DNA of 64,000 nucleotides from Paraburkholderia phytofirmans OLGA172 (GCF_001634365.1 NZ_CP014578.1:1860001-1924000), one strand, 5' to 3'; counted from the first letter of the stretch, positions 38,987 through 48,262 are shown. The notes: generated from the sequence alone by a model not told the origin. Numbers and translations: made by a program.

Positions 38987-39643
38987 GTCGCCCTCGCATC
39001 GCATGTGTTTTTGGGTGTTGCTGCGTGCTTATCTCTGCACGAGCCGTGCCATTTCGACTGAGTAATGCAGAATATTTGTTGCCGAGAGGCGTGAGGCTAT
39101 GCGTGATATGGCTTTGCGAGGAATTGATGGAGTGCCCGCTAACTCAGATATACCGCGCGAAAATGAATTCGCTAAACGTTTGCGAGGGCTGCGTAACGTA
39201 ACGAGCCACGCGCGCCGTTACGAAACACGGCGTAACGCAAGCGCAAAGGGAGGGGCCGCGCGCTTGAAACGTTCTGTTCAAACAAATAATTAGTGTAGCG
39301 AATCTAACTTATGGTTATTCCTATGTGCTGCAACGCACGAACTGCCGTTAACCTGAGCACGACGCGAAAATGCATATGGCGTCGCGCCAAGGGCAGCGGA
39401 CAATTGCTTAAATATGTTGATTCGGCTATAAAACCCGAATGCATCGAGGATTGACGTGGGAGGTGCGTAATCGAACAGACAGCTCGTAGACATCTGTTTT
39501 ATTGAAGCCAGCTGCCAAACGGTACTTCTGCAGCGCAACACGCAGGACCAGGAATTGAGAGACCAATGGTCCGCAGCGCCCAAGACTCCGTCATCCGAAG
39601 CAGCGCGTAAACGAACGAAATAAATGAAAGTCCGAGGGTAAAA
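38987..39643. promoter_or_regulatory. Divergent region before the Tad locus
   Basis: About 650 bases, more AT-rich than its surroundings, with no convincing gene. It must hold the promoters of the leftward lipoprotein-TpsB group and of the rightward flp gene. The clearest element is the flp promoter at 39404-39432. I found no good sigma-54 (GG-N10-GC) site before flp. Confidence 0.5.
39404..39432 (+). promoter_or_regulatory. Candidate sigma-70 promoter of flp
   Basis: TTGCTT at 39404-39409, a 17-base spacer and TATAAA at 39427-39432. It leaves a leader of about 205 bases before the flp ATG. Confidence 0.55.
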
Positions 39644-39826
39644 ATGAAAAAGTTCACCAAACGCTTCCTGAGCGATAACAAGGGCGTGACGGCCATCGAG
39701 TATGGTTTGATCGCGGGGTTAGTAGTACTCGTCATCGTTGCGTCGGTGACGTCGATTGGGACGAATCTCAAAGACGCGCTTGGCAACGTTGCGGCCGCGA
39801 TCCCGACTAGCGCCCCAGGCGCCTAA
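39644..39826 (+). CDS. flp: Flp-type IVb pilin
   Basis: 60 residues with GAGGG before ATG. The class IVb prepilin leader of 14 residues ends in Gly 14; the mature pilin starts VTAIEYGLIAGLVVLVIVASVTSIG, with Glu at mature position 5 and the adjacent Tyr of the Flp motif. The hydrophobic helix covers about 15-38, and a short Ala/Pro tail follows. It is the main subunit of the Tad pilus used for tight adherence and biofilm formation. It is cut by the TadV peptidase coded next. A hairpin with a T tract after the gene may make flp mRNA more abundant than the rest. Confidence 0.95.
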   Translation: MKKFTKRFLSDNKGVTAIEYGLIAGLVVLVIVASVTSIGTNLKDALGNVAAAIPTSAPGA

Positions 39827-39839
39827 AGGGCAACCTGCA

Positions 39840-39894
39840 AACGTCCTGCGAATCGGCTGGCGTGATTACGTTCGCTCGCTTCGCAGGCGTTTTC
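39840..39894 (+). terminator. Partial terminator after flp
   Basis: AACGTCCTGCGAA pairs with TTCGCAGGCGTT (one bulged T), loop of about 27 bases, followed by TTTTC. Placed in the flp-tadV gap, it could let flp be transcribed more than the downstream genes. Confidence 0.5.
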
Positions 39895-39968
39895 TAACGC
39901 ATCGCCAAATTGGCTAGAGCGAATTGCATTGCAATTCACATGGCGTTGCTTTGCCTGCCGGGTGCGAA

Positions 39969-40469
39969 ATGAGTGTCTTCGTTGGTATTTTATTATTTAT
40001 CGCCTGGGCTGCACTGGTCGCTATTAGTGACTGCGCCCGCCGGCATATTTCCAATTCAGTTGTCGTCGCTGGTTTGGCGGCGGCATTCGGCTGCGCATTT
40101 CTGCAATGCGGGCCTTTCGGCGTTTCGGCGACCCAGGCGAGCGTTGGCGCGTTGATTGGTCTCGTCGTGCTGTTGCCGTTTTTCGCGCTCGGCGTAATGG
40201 GGGCTGCGGACGTCAAGGTGTTCGCCGTGCTGGGCGCGTGGTGCGGCATGCACGCTTTGCTCGGCCTATGGATGGCGGCTAGTCTCGCCGCGGGTGTCCA
40301 TGCGCTCTGGCTGTTGATTACGACGCGCACGCGGCTCGCTGGTTTGGTCCGTTCCCACGGCGCGACTTTCGAACTGGCTGGCAAAAGCTCTACGCCTTAC
40401 GGCGCATGTCTTACGGTGGCCGCAAGTGCATGGCTCGTGTTGCAAGGACTGGCTGGGGGGCTGCGATGA
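39969..40469 (+). CDS. tadV: Type IV prepilin peptidase TadV/CpaA
   Basis: 166 residues from ATG 39969, where the first membrane helix MSVFVGILLFIAWAALVAISD begins; the ribosome site is weak. About five to six membrane segments. The two catalytic aspartates of the A24 aspartic peptidase family are Asp 21 (AISDCARRHISN) and Asp 81 in GAADVK, a variant of the usual GxGD motif (Ala in place of the second Gly). It removes the Flp and TadE/TadF-type leader peptides at the inner membrane. The stop overlaps tadE (ATGA). Confidence 0.92.
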   Translation: MSVFVGILLFIAWAALVAISDCARRHISNSVVVAGLAAAFGCAFLQCGPFGVSATQASVGALIGLVVLLPFFALGVMGAADVKVFAVLGAWCGMHALLGLWMAASLAAGVHALWLLITTRTRLAGLVRSHGATFELAGKSSTPYGACLTVAASAWLVLQGLAGGLR

Positions 40470-40963
40470 AACCGCTAGCAACCCAGCCTGCGTGCGCGTC
40501 GCTCAAGCGCATCCAGATGCGTCACGCGAGGGCGCAACGGGGCTCCACGGCGGTCGAGTTCGCGTTGCTGTTCCCGCTGTTCTTCACCATTCTGTACGCG
40601 ATCGTTACCTTCAGTTTGATCTTCGTGGCGCAGCAGAACCTGACGCTCGCAGCAGAGGAAGGCGCGCGCGCCGCGCTGAACTGGCAGAGCAATACGTCGC
40701 TGCAAACCGCGCTCCTCAATCGCGGCAACGCCGCCTGTGCCGCGGCAAAACTGATGATCGCGACACTGGTGCAATCCGCGCAATGCACGCCGACTTCCGC
40801 GCCCTGCGGCCCGAATAACACGATGCAGTGCGTGAACGTCCTGCTGACTTACAACTACCAGGCTAACCCGCTGGTGCCGACCTTGCCGCTGATGAGTTTC
40901 ACGTTGCCCGGCACATTGGCGAGCAGCGCCACGGTGCAACTCAACCCGGAGAACATTCAGTGA
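40466..40963 (+). CDS. tadE: Tad pilus pseudopilin TadE
   Basis: 165 residues. A basic N terminus of about 33 residues leads to the TadE-like motif RGSTAVEFALLFPLFFTILYAIVTF, a prepilin-type site with Glu near position 5 and one membrane helix. The rest (QQNLTLAAEEGARAALNW onward) lies in the periplasm and has several Cys, likely disulfide-bonded. TadE is processed by TadV and is needed for pilus assembly as a minor pseudopilin. Start ATG 40466 overlaps the tadV stop by four bases. Confidence 0.92.
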   Translation: MKPLATQPACASLKRIQMRHARAQRGSTAVEFALLFPLFFTILYAIVTFSLIFVAQQNLTLAAEEGARAALNWQSNTSLQTALLNRGNAACAAAKLMIATLVQSAQCTPTSAPCGPNNTMQCVNVLLTYNYQANPLVPTLPLMSFTLPGTLASSATVQLNPENIQ

Positions 40964-41054
40964 CGTACGCGCCGGCTCCCAGCCTTTATGTCCGTCGATG
41001 CTGTTTTGAACGCTCGTACGGCACGGCATCGTTCAACCGAAGCAGTGAGTCGTC

Positions 41055-41999
41055 ATGCCGACTCTGACCAAAATTCTTGCCGGCGTGCTGATCGCTGTCG
41101 CGTTGCTCCTCGGTCTGTTCGCGTGGACGCTGTCGCGCCGTCCGGCACCGGTGGCTGTGACCGCCGCGACGCACGCAAGCTTCCCGGTGGTGGTCGCCAC
41201 CCGCATGTTGCCGGCAGGCAAGCCGATCACCGTCGACGAACTGCGCGTGCAGACGCTGCCGATCAATCCGAACGGCGCCTTCACCGATCCGGCGCAACTG
41301 GCCGGCCGCGTGCCGAACGCCGAGATCGGCGCGGACTCGCCGGTGCTCGAGGCTCAGTTGTCATCAGGACTTGCCGAGCGTATCGAGCCGGGCGAACGCG
41401 CTCTCGCCGTGCGGGTCGACGAGGGCAATGCGGTCGGAAACCGGTTGCGGCCAGGTAATTTCGTCGACGTGTTTTTCACGCTCAAGCGCGACGGCGTCGT
41501 GGGCAACGGCAGCGAAATCGATCGTACTCAAGCGCGTCTCCTGATGTCGAAAGTGCGCGTGCTCGCGTTCGGCAACGCAACCACCAACGGCGACAGTGCC
41601 GGCGACCCGAACGGCATGGTGCGCACCGCGGTGCTGGCGGTGCCGGTCGCAGATGTGGACCGTCTGACGCTCGCCGAAAGCGCTGGCCGTCTGATCTTCG
41701 CGCTGCGTAATCCAAAGGATGCCGAAGTAGTCGATCAAGACGCGCTGCCGTCCTATCCGGGCGTATTGAAAACGGTGGCCCACACCGGCGCGGCTGAGCC
41801 GCTGCAGGATTCGACCCGTGCCGCGGCCGGCGTGTCGCTCGACGCGTTGTCGGGAAGCACCAGTTCGGCAGGCGCCGGTGCACGGCCGCCGCTGCCACAT
41901 ATGCCGCCGCCGCCGACGCGCGTCGCGGGTAACACAAATAGTACAAAGAGCGGTATCGAAGTGATACGGGGTGGGCGCGCCGAGTCGGTCGCCTGGTAA
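41055..41999 (+). CDS. cpaB: Flp pilus assembly protein CpaB/RcpC
   Basis: 314 residues. One N-terminal membrane helix (ILAGVLIAVALLLGLFAWTL), then an SAF-type domain (VVATRMLPAGKPITVDELRVQTLP, about 45-105) and the RcpC domain (ERALAVRVDEGNAVGNRLRPGNFVDVFFTL). CpaB is a periplasmic assembly factor working with the secretin. The tail is Pro/Gly/Ser-rich. It starts 91 bases after tadE and lies 41 bases before the secretin gene. Confidence 0.93.
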   Translation: MPTLTKILAGVLIAVALLLGLFAWTLSRRPAPVAVTAATHASFPVVVATRMLPAGKPITVDELRVQTLPINPNGAFTDPAQLAGRVPNAEIGADSPVLEAQLSSGLAERIEPGERALAVRVDEGNAVGNRLRPGNFVDVFFTLKRDGVVGNGSEIDRTQARLLMSKVRVLAFGNATTNGDSAGDPNGMVRTAVLAVPVADVDRLTLAESAGRLIFALRNPKDAEVVDQDALPSYPGVLKTVAHTGAAEPLQDSTRAAAGVSLDALSGSTSSAGAGARPPLPHMPPPPTRVAGNTNSTKSGIEVIRGGRAESVAW

Positions 42000-42040
42000 G
42001 CAGTTTCAGGGAGCGGGCGGCCACGCGCGTCCACAACTAC

Positions 42041-43438
42041 ATGACACAACGGATTTTTGTATTCGGGAAGGCGGCGTGGCTTGGGTTGGCTTTGCTCGCC
42101 GCATCGGCTGCGACTGACGCGGCCGGTCCGGTGCAGCGGACGTACTCCGCACAGGCATCCCAGACAGCTCAGGCTGCGTCCTCGCAGACCATCGACCTGA
42201 CGGTCGGTGCGCAGCAACCGCTCGTGACCGGCCATACGCTGCAGCGTGTCGCGATCGGTGACCCGGCAGTGGCCGATGTGCTGATCATCAAGGGCGACAA
42301 GCGCGGCGGCGTGCTGTTGGTCGGCAAGGCGGCGGGCACGACCAACCTGATGCTCTGGGCGCGCGATCGCGAGACGCCGCTGACCTATACGGTCAACGTA
42401 ACCACGCCGGCCGCGGCTTCGCTGCTCGGGCCCGATACGCCGGCCGTCAAGGTGCTCGGCAGCACGGCGGTGGTCTCCGGCTCGTCGGCGACCATGGAGG
42501 CGCACCAGCGCGCCGTGGTCGCGGCGGAAGGCTCGCTGGGCAAGGATGGCGCCGTGTTCGACACGTCGACTGTGGCGAGTCGCGCGGTGGTGCAGGTCGA
42601 TGTGCGGGTAGTCGAGTTCAGCCGCTCGGTGCTCAAGGAAGTCGGCTTCAACTTCTTCAAGCAGAACAACGGATTTTCGTTTGGCTCGTTTGCGCCATCG
42701 GCGCTGACCTCGGTTTCCGCGACCGCGGGGCAGCAGCCGCAAACGACGGCCACGATGCCGATTTCGTCGGCGTTCAACCTGATTTTCAACTCCGCCACGC
42801 ATGGCCTGTTCGCGAACCTGAGCCTGCTGGAGAGCAACAACCTCGCGCGCGTGCTGGCCGAACCGACACTCGTGGCCTTATCCGGGCAGAGCGCCAGTTT
42901 CCTCGCCGGCGGCGAGGTACCGATTCCAGTGCCACAGGGGCTCGGTTCCACAGGCATTGAGTTCAAGCCGTACGGCGTTGGACTCACGCTGACGCCGACT
43001 GTATTGAGCCCGCAACGCATTGCGTTGAAGGTGGCGCCGGAGGCAAGCCAGCTGGATTTTGCCAACGCCGTGACGATCAGCGGCGTGTCGGTGCCCGCGT
43101 TCACCACGCGCCGTGCCGACACCACGGTCGAGCTCGGCGACGGCGAGAGCTTCGTGATCGGCGGCCTGATTGATCGCGAGACCGCATCGAATGTTGCGAA
43201 AGTGCCCTTGCTCGGCGATCTGCCGGTGATCGGCACCTTCTTCAAACAACTGAATTACCAGCAGAACGAGAAGGAGCTGGTGATCATCGTGACGCCGCAT
43301 CTGGTGTCGCCGCTTGCGAAGGGCGCGACCTTGCCGACGACGCCGGGCGAGCAATCCGAGCAGCGCAATGGACCGGTGTGGCGGTCGCTGATCGGCGGCG
43401 TGACGGCAGGCGATGCAGCGCCGGGATTTTCGAAGTGA
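42041..43438 (+). CDS. cpaC: Tad pilus secretin CpaC/RcpA
   Basis: 465 residues. Signal peptide (GKAAWLGLALLAASAATDAAG). An N-terminal pilus-assembly domain (LTVGAQQPLVTGHTLQRVAIGDPAVADVLIIKGD, about 48-125), then RAVVQVDVRVVEFSRSVLKEVGFNFF and the secretin barrel with LARVLAEPTLVALSGQSASFLAGGEVPIPVPQG, TVELGDGESFVIGGLI and NEKELVIIVTPHLVSPL. It forms the outer membrane ring through which the Flp pilus passes. Length is normal for the Tad type. Confidence 0.95.
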   Translation: MTQRIFVFGKAAWLGLALLAASAATDAAGPVQRTYSAQASQTAQAASSQTIDLTVGAQQPLVTGHTLQRVAIGDPAVADVLIIKGDKRGGVLLVGKAAGTTNLMLWARDRETPLTYTVNVTTPAAASLLGPDTPAVKVLGSTAVVSGSSATMEAHQRAVVAAEGSLGKDGAVFDTSTVASRAVVQVDVRVVEFSRSVLKEVGFNFFKQNNGFSFGSFAPSALTSVSATAGQQPQTTATMPISSAFNLIFNSATHGLFANLSLLESNNLARVLAEPTLVALSGQSASFLAGGEVPIPVPQGLGSTGIEFKPYGVGLTLTPTVLSPQRIALKVAPEASQLDFANAVTISGVSVPAFTTRRADTTVELGDGESFVIGGLIDRETASNVAKVPLLGDLPVIGTFFKQLNYQQNEKELVIIVTPHLVSPLAKGATLPTTPGEQSEQRNGPVWRSLIGGVTAGDAAPGFSK

Positions 43439-43570
43439 AGCCGGCGGGCGGCCAGGGGGCGCGCCGGATCGGTGGAGCAGTGAGCCAGTGTGTACGCGAA
43501 CCGCGCGGCCCCGCTGGCAAGCAGGACGACGCGGGGGCTTCGCAGCCGATGCCGCATAAGGATGTCCAAC

Positions 43571-44812
43571 ATGAACGCGAGAACGCATTCATTGACTGAA
43601 CGGGCGGTTACCGATTATTTCGTGTTCGCGTCGCTGGACGACGAACACGTGCATTGGCTCGCCGATACGCTGGTGGATGCCGGCGTGGTCGAAGCAGCCA
43701 CACTCGATCCCTCGATGCTGATGCAGCGTATTGCAGTGCTGAATCCGTCGCTGGTGTTCGTCGACTTTTCCGGCGGCCGCGCTGCTGCCGCGAGCGCTGC
43801 GGCGAGCGCGGTGCGCACAGCCTATCCGGGCATGCAGATCGTCGCGCTCGGAGCGCTCGCCGAGCCCGAAAGCGCATTGGCCGCGCTGCGTGCCGGCGTG
43901 CGCGATTTCATCGATGTGTCCGCGCCCGCCGAAGACGCGTTGCGTATTACGCGCCAGGTTCTGGACAACCTCGTCGAACCGGTCAGCCGCCATGGCCATG
44001 TCACCGCGCTGCTGGGCGCGCGCATCGGCATGGGCGTGAGCACGCTCGCCGCGAACCTCGCGGTGATGTTGCAGCGGCGCGACGTCGCGCAAGGACGGCA
44101 AGCCGCTTTGCTCGATCTCGGCTTGCCGGCCGGTGACGGCTCGCTGCTCCTGAACACGCGCAGCGAATTCAATTTCGTCGAAGCCGTGCGCAACCTGCGC
44201 CGCTTCGATCAGACCTTCGTGCACACCGCCTTGTCGCATCATTCGAGCGGTCTCGCGCTCACCACGCTGCCGCCCAATCTTGCCGACATGCGCGAGGTGT
44301 CGTACTCGTCGTCGATCGGCTTGCTGAACCGGCTGCGCGCGTTCTTCGACCAGCAGATCGTCGATCTCGGCGGCTTCACCAATAGCGAGTTCATCGCCCA
44401 CGTTGTGCAAGCTGCCGACGAAACCTGGTTGTTGTGCGATCAGGGCGTGGCCTCGATCGTGTCGGCAGTCGGCGTGCTTGACGCGTTGCGCGAGGAGGGC
44501 GTGGACACGGCGAACGTGCGGTTGATCGTCAACAAGTTCGACGCCGACCTCGGCCTTGCCGCCGCGCAGATCGCGCAGCGTTTGGACGTTCCGCTGCTGG
44601 GCACCTTGCCGGAGCGGCGCGTCACGCTCGGTCAGGCGGTCAACCAGGGGCATCTGCTGGCCGAAATCGCGGCGCGTGACCCCTACGTGCGCGCACTCGA
44701 ACCCTTGATCGAACGGCTCGGCGGCGCCACGCGCGCGGTCGCGCAAGTACGCAGCAAATCCGCGTTCGGCGCGCTCAAGCGCTTCATTCCAACCACTTAC
44801 AAGCGGTCATAG
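43571..44812 (+). CDS. cpaE: Tad pilus localisation protein TadZ/CpaE with variant P-loop
   Basis: 413 residues from ATG 43571 (AAGGA eight bases before; the ATG at 43562 sits too close to it). Residues 1-130 are a receiver-like domain without a clear phospho-acceptor. From about 140 it is a MinD/ParA-like ATPase, but the Walker A region reads LLGARIGMGVSTLAANLAV with no lysine at either usual place (KGGxGKS/T). Later motifs: LDLGLPAGDGSLLLN, IVDLGGFTN and LIVNKFDADLGL. TadZ places the pilus machine at the pole; variants of this P-loop are seen in TadZ. Upstream of tadA by 3 bases. Confidence 0.92.
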   Translation: MNARTHSLTERAVTDYFVFASLDDEHVHWLADTLVDAGVVEAATLDPSMLMQRIAVLNPSLVFVDFSGGRAAAASAAASAVRTAYPGMQIVALGALAEPESALAALRAGVRDFIDVSAPAEDALRITRQVLDNLVEPVSRHGHVTALLGARIGMGVSTLAANLAVMLQRRDVAQGRQAALLDLGLPAGDGSLLLNTRSEFNFVEAVRNLRRFDQTFVHTALSHHSSGLALTTLPPNLADMREVSYSSSIGLLNRLRAFFDQQIVDLGGFTNSEFIAHVVQAADETWLLCDQGVASIVSAVGVLDALREEGVDTANVRLIVNKFDADLGLAAAQIAQRLDVPLLGTLPERRVTLGQAVNQGHLLAEIAARDPYVRALEPLIERLGGATRAVAQVRSKSAFGALKRFIPTTYKRS

Positions 44813-44815
44813 ACG

Positions 44816-46216
44816 ATGGCAAAAGAAATCGAATTTGCCGACGACGCACCTTCGTTCGCGCATAGCCAGCAGTTCCAGGACATTAAGAACGCCGCCCACG
44901 AACATCTGCTCACGCGTATCGAGGAACTCGGCTCCGAGTTCGGCCGCTGGTCGCGTAATGCGATCAACCAGTTCGTCGATCTGGAGATGGACAGCTTTGT
45001 GCGGCTGCGCCGGATACCGATCAACGAGAGTGAAGTAAGGTTGATCGCCGAGGCGCTGACCAAGGAGCTGGCGGGCTTCGGGCCGATCGAGGATCTGCTC
45101 GCCGATCCGGCCGTCGAAGATATTCTGATCAACGGCTACAACGACGTGTACGTGTCGCGTCACGGCATCCTGACCAGGATTCAGGTGCGCTTTGCCGACA
45201 ATGCGCACCTGCTGCGGATCGTGCGGCGCATTCTCGCGCCGATCGGGCGGCGTCTGGACGAGTCGAATCCAATGGTCGATGCACGCTTGCCGAACGGCGG
45301 GCGTGTGAATGTGGTGATCGAACCGCTGTCGATCGACGGGCCGATCGTCTCGATCCGTAAATTCCGCAAAGATCCGATGCGTCCTGAGGATCTGCTCGCC
45401 AACGGCACTTACAACCCGGAAATCGGCGCGCTGCTCGAAGCGGCGGTCGCCGCGCGCTGCAACGTGCTGGTGTCGGGCGGCACGAGCTCGGGCAAGACCT
45501 CGCTGCTTAACGCGCTGGCGTTTCACATCCCCGAGCCGGAGCGGGTCGTGACAATCGAGGACACGGCCGAACTGTCGCTGAACCACCCGCACGTGGTGCG
45601 GCTCGAGAGTCGGCCAGGCGGCTTCGACGGCGCGGGCGTCGTGACTATTCGGGACCTGTTGCGCAATACCTTGCGGATGCGGCCGGACCGCATCATCGTC
45701 GGCGAAGTGCGCGGCGGCGAGGTGCTCGAAATGCTGCAGGCGATGAACACCGGCCACGACGGCTCGATGGGCACCGTGCACGCCAGTTCGCCGCGCGAAT
45801 GTCTGTACCGCCTCGAAATGCTGGCGGGCTTCGCGGGCTTCCAGGGGACCGAGTCGAGCTTGCGCCGGCAGATCGCCAATGCGATCGACTTCATCGTGCA
45901 GATCGGCCGGCTTTCGAACGGGCGCAGGCGGATTCTGTCGATTACCGAAGTCACGGGGCTGTCGGACAACATCATCGCAACCCAGGAGCTCTATCGCTAC
46001 GAGCCGGTCGCGACCGCGGAAGGCGACGAACTCGATAACTGGGTCTCGCTAGGCATCCACCCGCACTCGCCGAAACTGGCGCGTTTCCGCCAGGCGTTGG
46101 GCGGGGGCGAGGTGCAGAACGGATTCGGCAACGCGGGTTTCGGCGGCGGTGGCGGCTTCGGTGGCGGCGGCTTCGGAGGCGGCAGTGGCGGCTTCGGCGG
46201 AGGCTTCAATGTCTAG
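44816..46216 (+). CDS. cpaF: Tad pilus assembly/retraction ATPase TadA/CpaF
   Basis: 466 residues. Secretion ATPase of the GspE/VirB11 superfamily: LTKELAGFGPIEDLLADPAVEDILINGYNDVYV, Asp box, Walker A GGTSSGKTSL with Lys 227, VVTIEDTAELSL, His box region GEVRGGEVLEMLQAMNTGHDGSMGTVHASSPRECLYRLE. It powers pilus extension and retraction from the cytoplasm. The C terminus ends in an unusual Gly/Phe-rich tail of about 30 residues (FGGGGGFGGGGFGGGSGG). Its stop overlaps the tadB start by eight bases. Confidence 0.95.
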   Translation: MAKEIEFADDAPSFAHSQQFQDIKNAAHEHLLTRIEELGSEFGRWSRNAINQFVDLEMDSFVRLRRIPINESEVRLIAEALTKELAGFGPIEDLLADPAVEDILINGYNDVYVSRHGILTRIQVRFADNAHLLRIVRRILAPIGRRLDESNPMVDARLPNGGRVNVVIEPLSIDGPIVSIRKFRKDPMRPEDLLANGTYNPEIGALLEAAVAARCNVLVSGGTSSGKTSLLNALAFHIPEPERVVTIEDTAELSLNHPHVVRLESRPGGFDGAGVVTIRDLLRNTLRMRPDRIIVGEVRGGEVLEMLQAMNTGHDGSMGTVHASSPRECLYRLEMLAGFAGFQGTESSLRRQIANAIDFIVQIGRLSNGRRRILSITEVTGLSDNIIATQELYRYEPVATAEGDELDNWVSLGIHPHSPKLARFRQALGGGEVQNGFGNAGFGGGGGFGGGGFGGGSGGFGGGFNV

Positions 46217-47243
46217 CGCGGTACTGGTCTTCGCGGCGCTCGCGCTGCTGTGCGCGGCGTTCGCGTTGCTGTTATGGCAGCGCGGCGCGCAACGCAAAGA
46301 CCAGGCGAGCGCTGAACGCTATATCGATAGCCGGATGGCGGTGGCCATGCCGGCCGGCGCGGGTGCGGGCGGGTCGGCCGGCGGTGCGGGGGGCGGTCCG
46401 CGCGTCGCGCCCGCGCGCGCGGCTGCTGCGCCGGCCGTGTTCGCGCCGCAAGCTCCGCCGGCCGATGCGGGCTGGCTTGCGCAATGGCGCTACCTGCAAG
46501 CGCGTTTGCGCTTCATGCTGCAACACGCGATGGCGCGCGCGGGGATTGCCAATGCAAAGGCTCCTACCGCGGTCGCCGGCTCAATCGTGCTGCTGCTGTG
46601 CGCCTGGGCCGCGCTGATAGGCGGCGTGCTCGCCGCCGGTGCGACGCTGATTGCGTGCGCGATGTTCATCTATTTTCTGCTGGCGGTGCGCACGAACAAG
46701 CGCCGTCAACTGATCGTGCGGCAACTGCCGCTGTTCCTCGACGGCATCGTGCGTCTGATTACGCTTGGCAACAGCGTTCCTGCCGCGTTTCAGTCTGCGT
46801 TGCAAAGCACCGAAGCGCCGCTGCGCGAATGTCTGGACTATGTGTCGCGGATGTTGCGCACCGGCGTCGAAATCGATCGGGCGCTTTCGCAGGTCGCGGT
46901 GATCTATGGGGTGCGCGAGCTCGAACTGGTCGGCGCCGTGCTGCGTCTGTCGGTCAAGTACGGCGGCCGTGCCGACGTGATGCTCGACCGCATGGCCTCG
47001 TTCATGCGCGATCTCGAACAGGCCGAGCGCGAACTTGTGGCAATGTCGGCGGAAACGCGGCTGTCGTCGTGGGTGCTGGCGATGCTGCCAATTGGCATTG
47101 GCGGTTTTCTGATCCTCTCGAATCCTAATTATTTCGCTTCGATGTGGTTTGATCCGACTGGGCGGCAGCTGGTCTATCTGGCGTTCGGCTTACAGGTGAT
47201 CGGCGCCTATCTGCTGTATCGCCTCGCAAATCTGAGGACATGA
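46209..47243 (+). CDS. tadB: Tad inner membrane platform protein TadB
   Basis: 344 residues from ATG 46209, with GGCGGAGG before it; this start lies inside the last codons of cpaF. GspF/T2SSF-like platform protein: one membrane helix near the N terminus, a low-complexity Gly/Ala region (about 50-90), two helices near 135-180, the cytoplasmic T2SSF domain (FLDGIVRLITLGNSVPAAFQSAL, YVSRMLRTGVEIDRALSQVAV), and C-terminal helices (LAMLPIGIGGFLI). With TadC it forms the base of the pilus. Overlaps tadC by four bases. Confidence 0.93.
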   Translation: MSSAVLVFAALALLCAAFALLLWQRGAQRKDQASAERYIDSRMAVAMPAGAGAGGSAGGAGGGPRVAPARAAAAPAVFAPQAPPADAGWLAQWRYLQARLRFMLQHAMARAGIANAKAPTAVAGSIVLLLCAWAALIGGVLAAGATLIACAMFIYFLLAVRTNKRRQLIVRQLPLFLDGIVRLITLGNSVPAAFQSALQSTEAPLRECLDYVSRMLRTGVEIDRALSQVAVIYGVRELELVGAVLRLSVKYGGRADVMLDRMASFMRDLEQAERELVAMSAETRLSSWVLAMLPIGIGGFLILSNPNYFASMWFDPTGRQLVYLAFGLQVIGAYLLYRLANLRT

Positions 47244-48262
47244 CGATGCGAGTTCATCAACTCGTGGCTCTCGCGCTCGCTCTGGCCGCGCTCGCGCTGT
47301 TGCTGCTTGGCGGCCTGGTATTGGCGCGCGTCGCCGCCGTGCGGCGCAGCGAACGCACGCTAAGACAAGCGCTCGACGGACGCGCGATGCAGACCGCGGC
47401 GCTCGCGGCCGCGGCGGCCGCACGTGGCGCGGACGGTGCTCAGGGCGGTTCGAAAGCGGTCTTGCGAAACGTGCAGCCAAAAGGGTTCAAGGGCCTGCTC
47501 GAGCGCTTCGCGCATACCGGGATTCGGTGGCTCGACACGCCATTTGGCCGCCAGGTCGTGGCCGAGGAAGACCGCCGCTTGCTTGAACAGTGTGGCTTCG
47601 TCGATACGCGCACGCGCGGCCTGTTTTTGGTAGCGCGGCTTGCAGGCGCGCTGCTGCTGCCGGTGCTGGCAGGCACCTTGGCGCGCGGCTATCTGGGCGG
47701 TACGCGCTACATCGTGCTGGTGGCGATCTCGATGGTGGCGGGCTTCCTGCTGCCGAAGATCGTTCTGATGCGGCGTGCCGGCAAGCGCCGCACGGGGGTG
47801 GTCGACGAATTGCCGCTGCTGGTCGATCTGCTGCGCTTGCTGCAAGGCGTGGGCTTGTCACTCGATCAAAGCTTGCAAGTGATGGTCAACGATTTCCGGA
47901 CGATGCTGCCCGTGCTCTCGAGCGAGCTGGAAATCGCGCAGCGCCAGTTTGCGGCGGGCCGCACCCGCGAGCAGTCGCTGAACCGGTTGGCTGCGAGTTA
48001 CGACAACGAAGATTTGCGCGCGGTCGTGCGCATGCTGGTGCAGGTCGACCGCCATGGCGGTGCAGTTCAGGAACCACTCAAGCAGTTCGGTGACCGCCTG
48101 CGCGAATCGCGCCGGGCGATGTTGCGCGAACGCATTGGCCGTCTCGCCGTGAAAATGACTGGCGTGATGATTGTCACGTTGCTGCCCGCGCTGATGATCG
48201 TGACAGCCGGCCCGGGCGTGCTCGCTGTCCAGCATTCGTTGCTCTCGATGCACCGCCGGTAA
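47240..48262 (+). CDS. tadC: Tad inner membrane platform protein TadC
   Basis: 340 residues. N-terminal helix (VALALALAALALLLLGGLVLA), two helices near 125-175, a T2SSF domain (ELPLLVDLLRLLQGVGLSLDQSLQVMV, SLNRLAASYDNEDLRAVVRMLVQVDRHGGAVQEPLKQFGDRL) and a C-terminal helix (GVMIVTLLPALMIVTAGPG). Pairs with TadB in the inner membrane platform driven by TadA. ATGA overlap with tadB; tadD follows after 10 bases. Confidence 0.93.
   Translation: MTMRVHQLVALALALAALALLLLGGLVLARVAAVRRSERTLRQALDGRAMQTAALAAAAAARGADGAQGGSKAVLRNVQPKGFKGLLERFAHTGIRWLDTPFGRQVVAEEDRRLLEQCGFVDTRTRGLFLVARLAGALLLPVLAGTLARGYLGGTRYIVLVAISMVAGFLLPKIVLMRRAGKRRTGVVDELPLLVDLLRLLQGVGLSLDQSLQVMVNDFRTMLPVLSSELEIAQRQFAAGRTREQSLNRLAASYDNEDLRAVVRMLVQVDRHGGAVQEPLKQFGDRLRESRRAMLRERIGRLAVKMTGVMIVTLLPALMIVTAGPGVLAVQHSLLSMHRR

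Noticed and set aside
38987..39643. Sigma-54 promoter before flp
   Set aside because: The only GG-N10-GC match (near 39520-39533) has a poor surrounding sequence; the sigma-70-like site is better.
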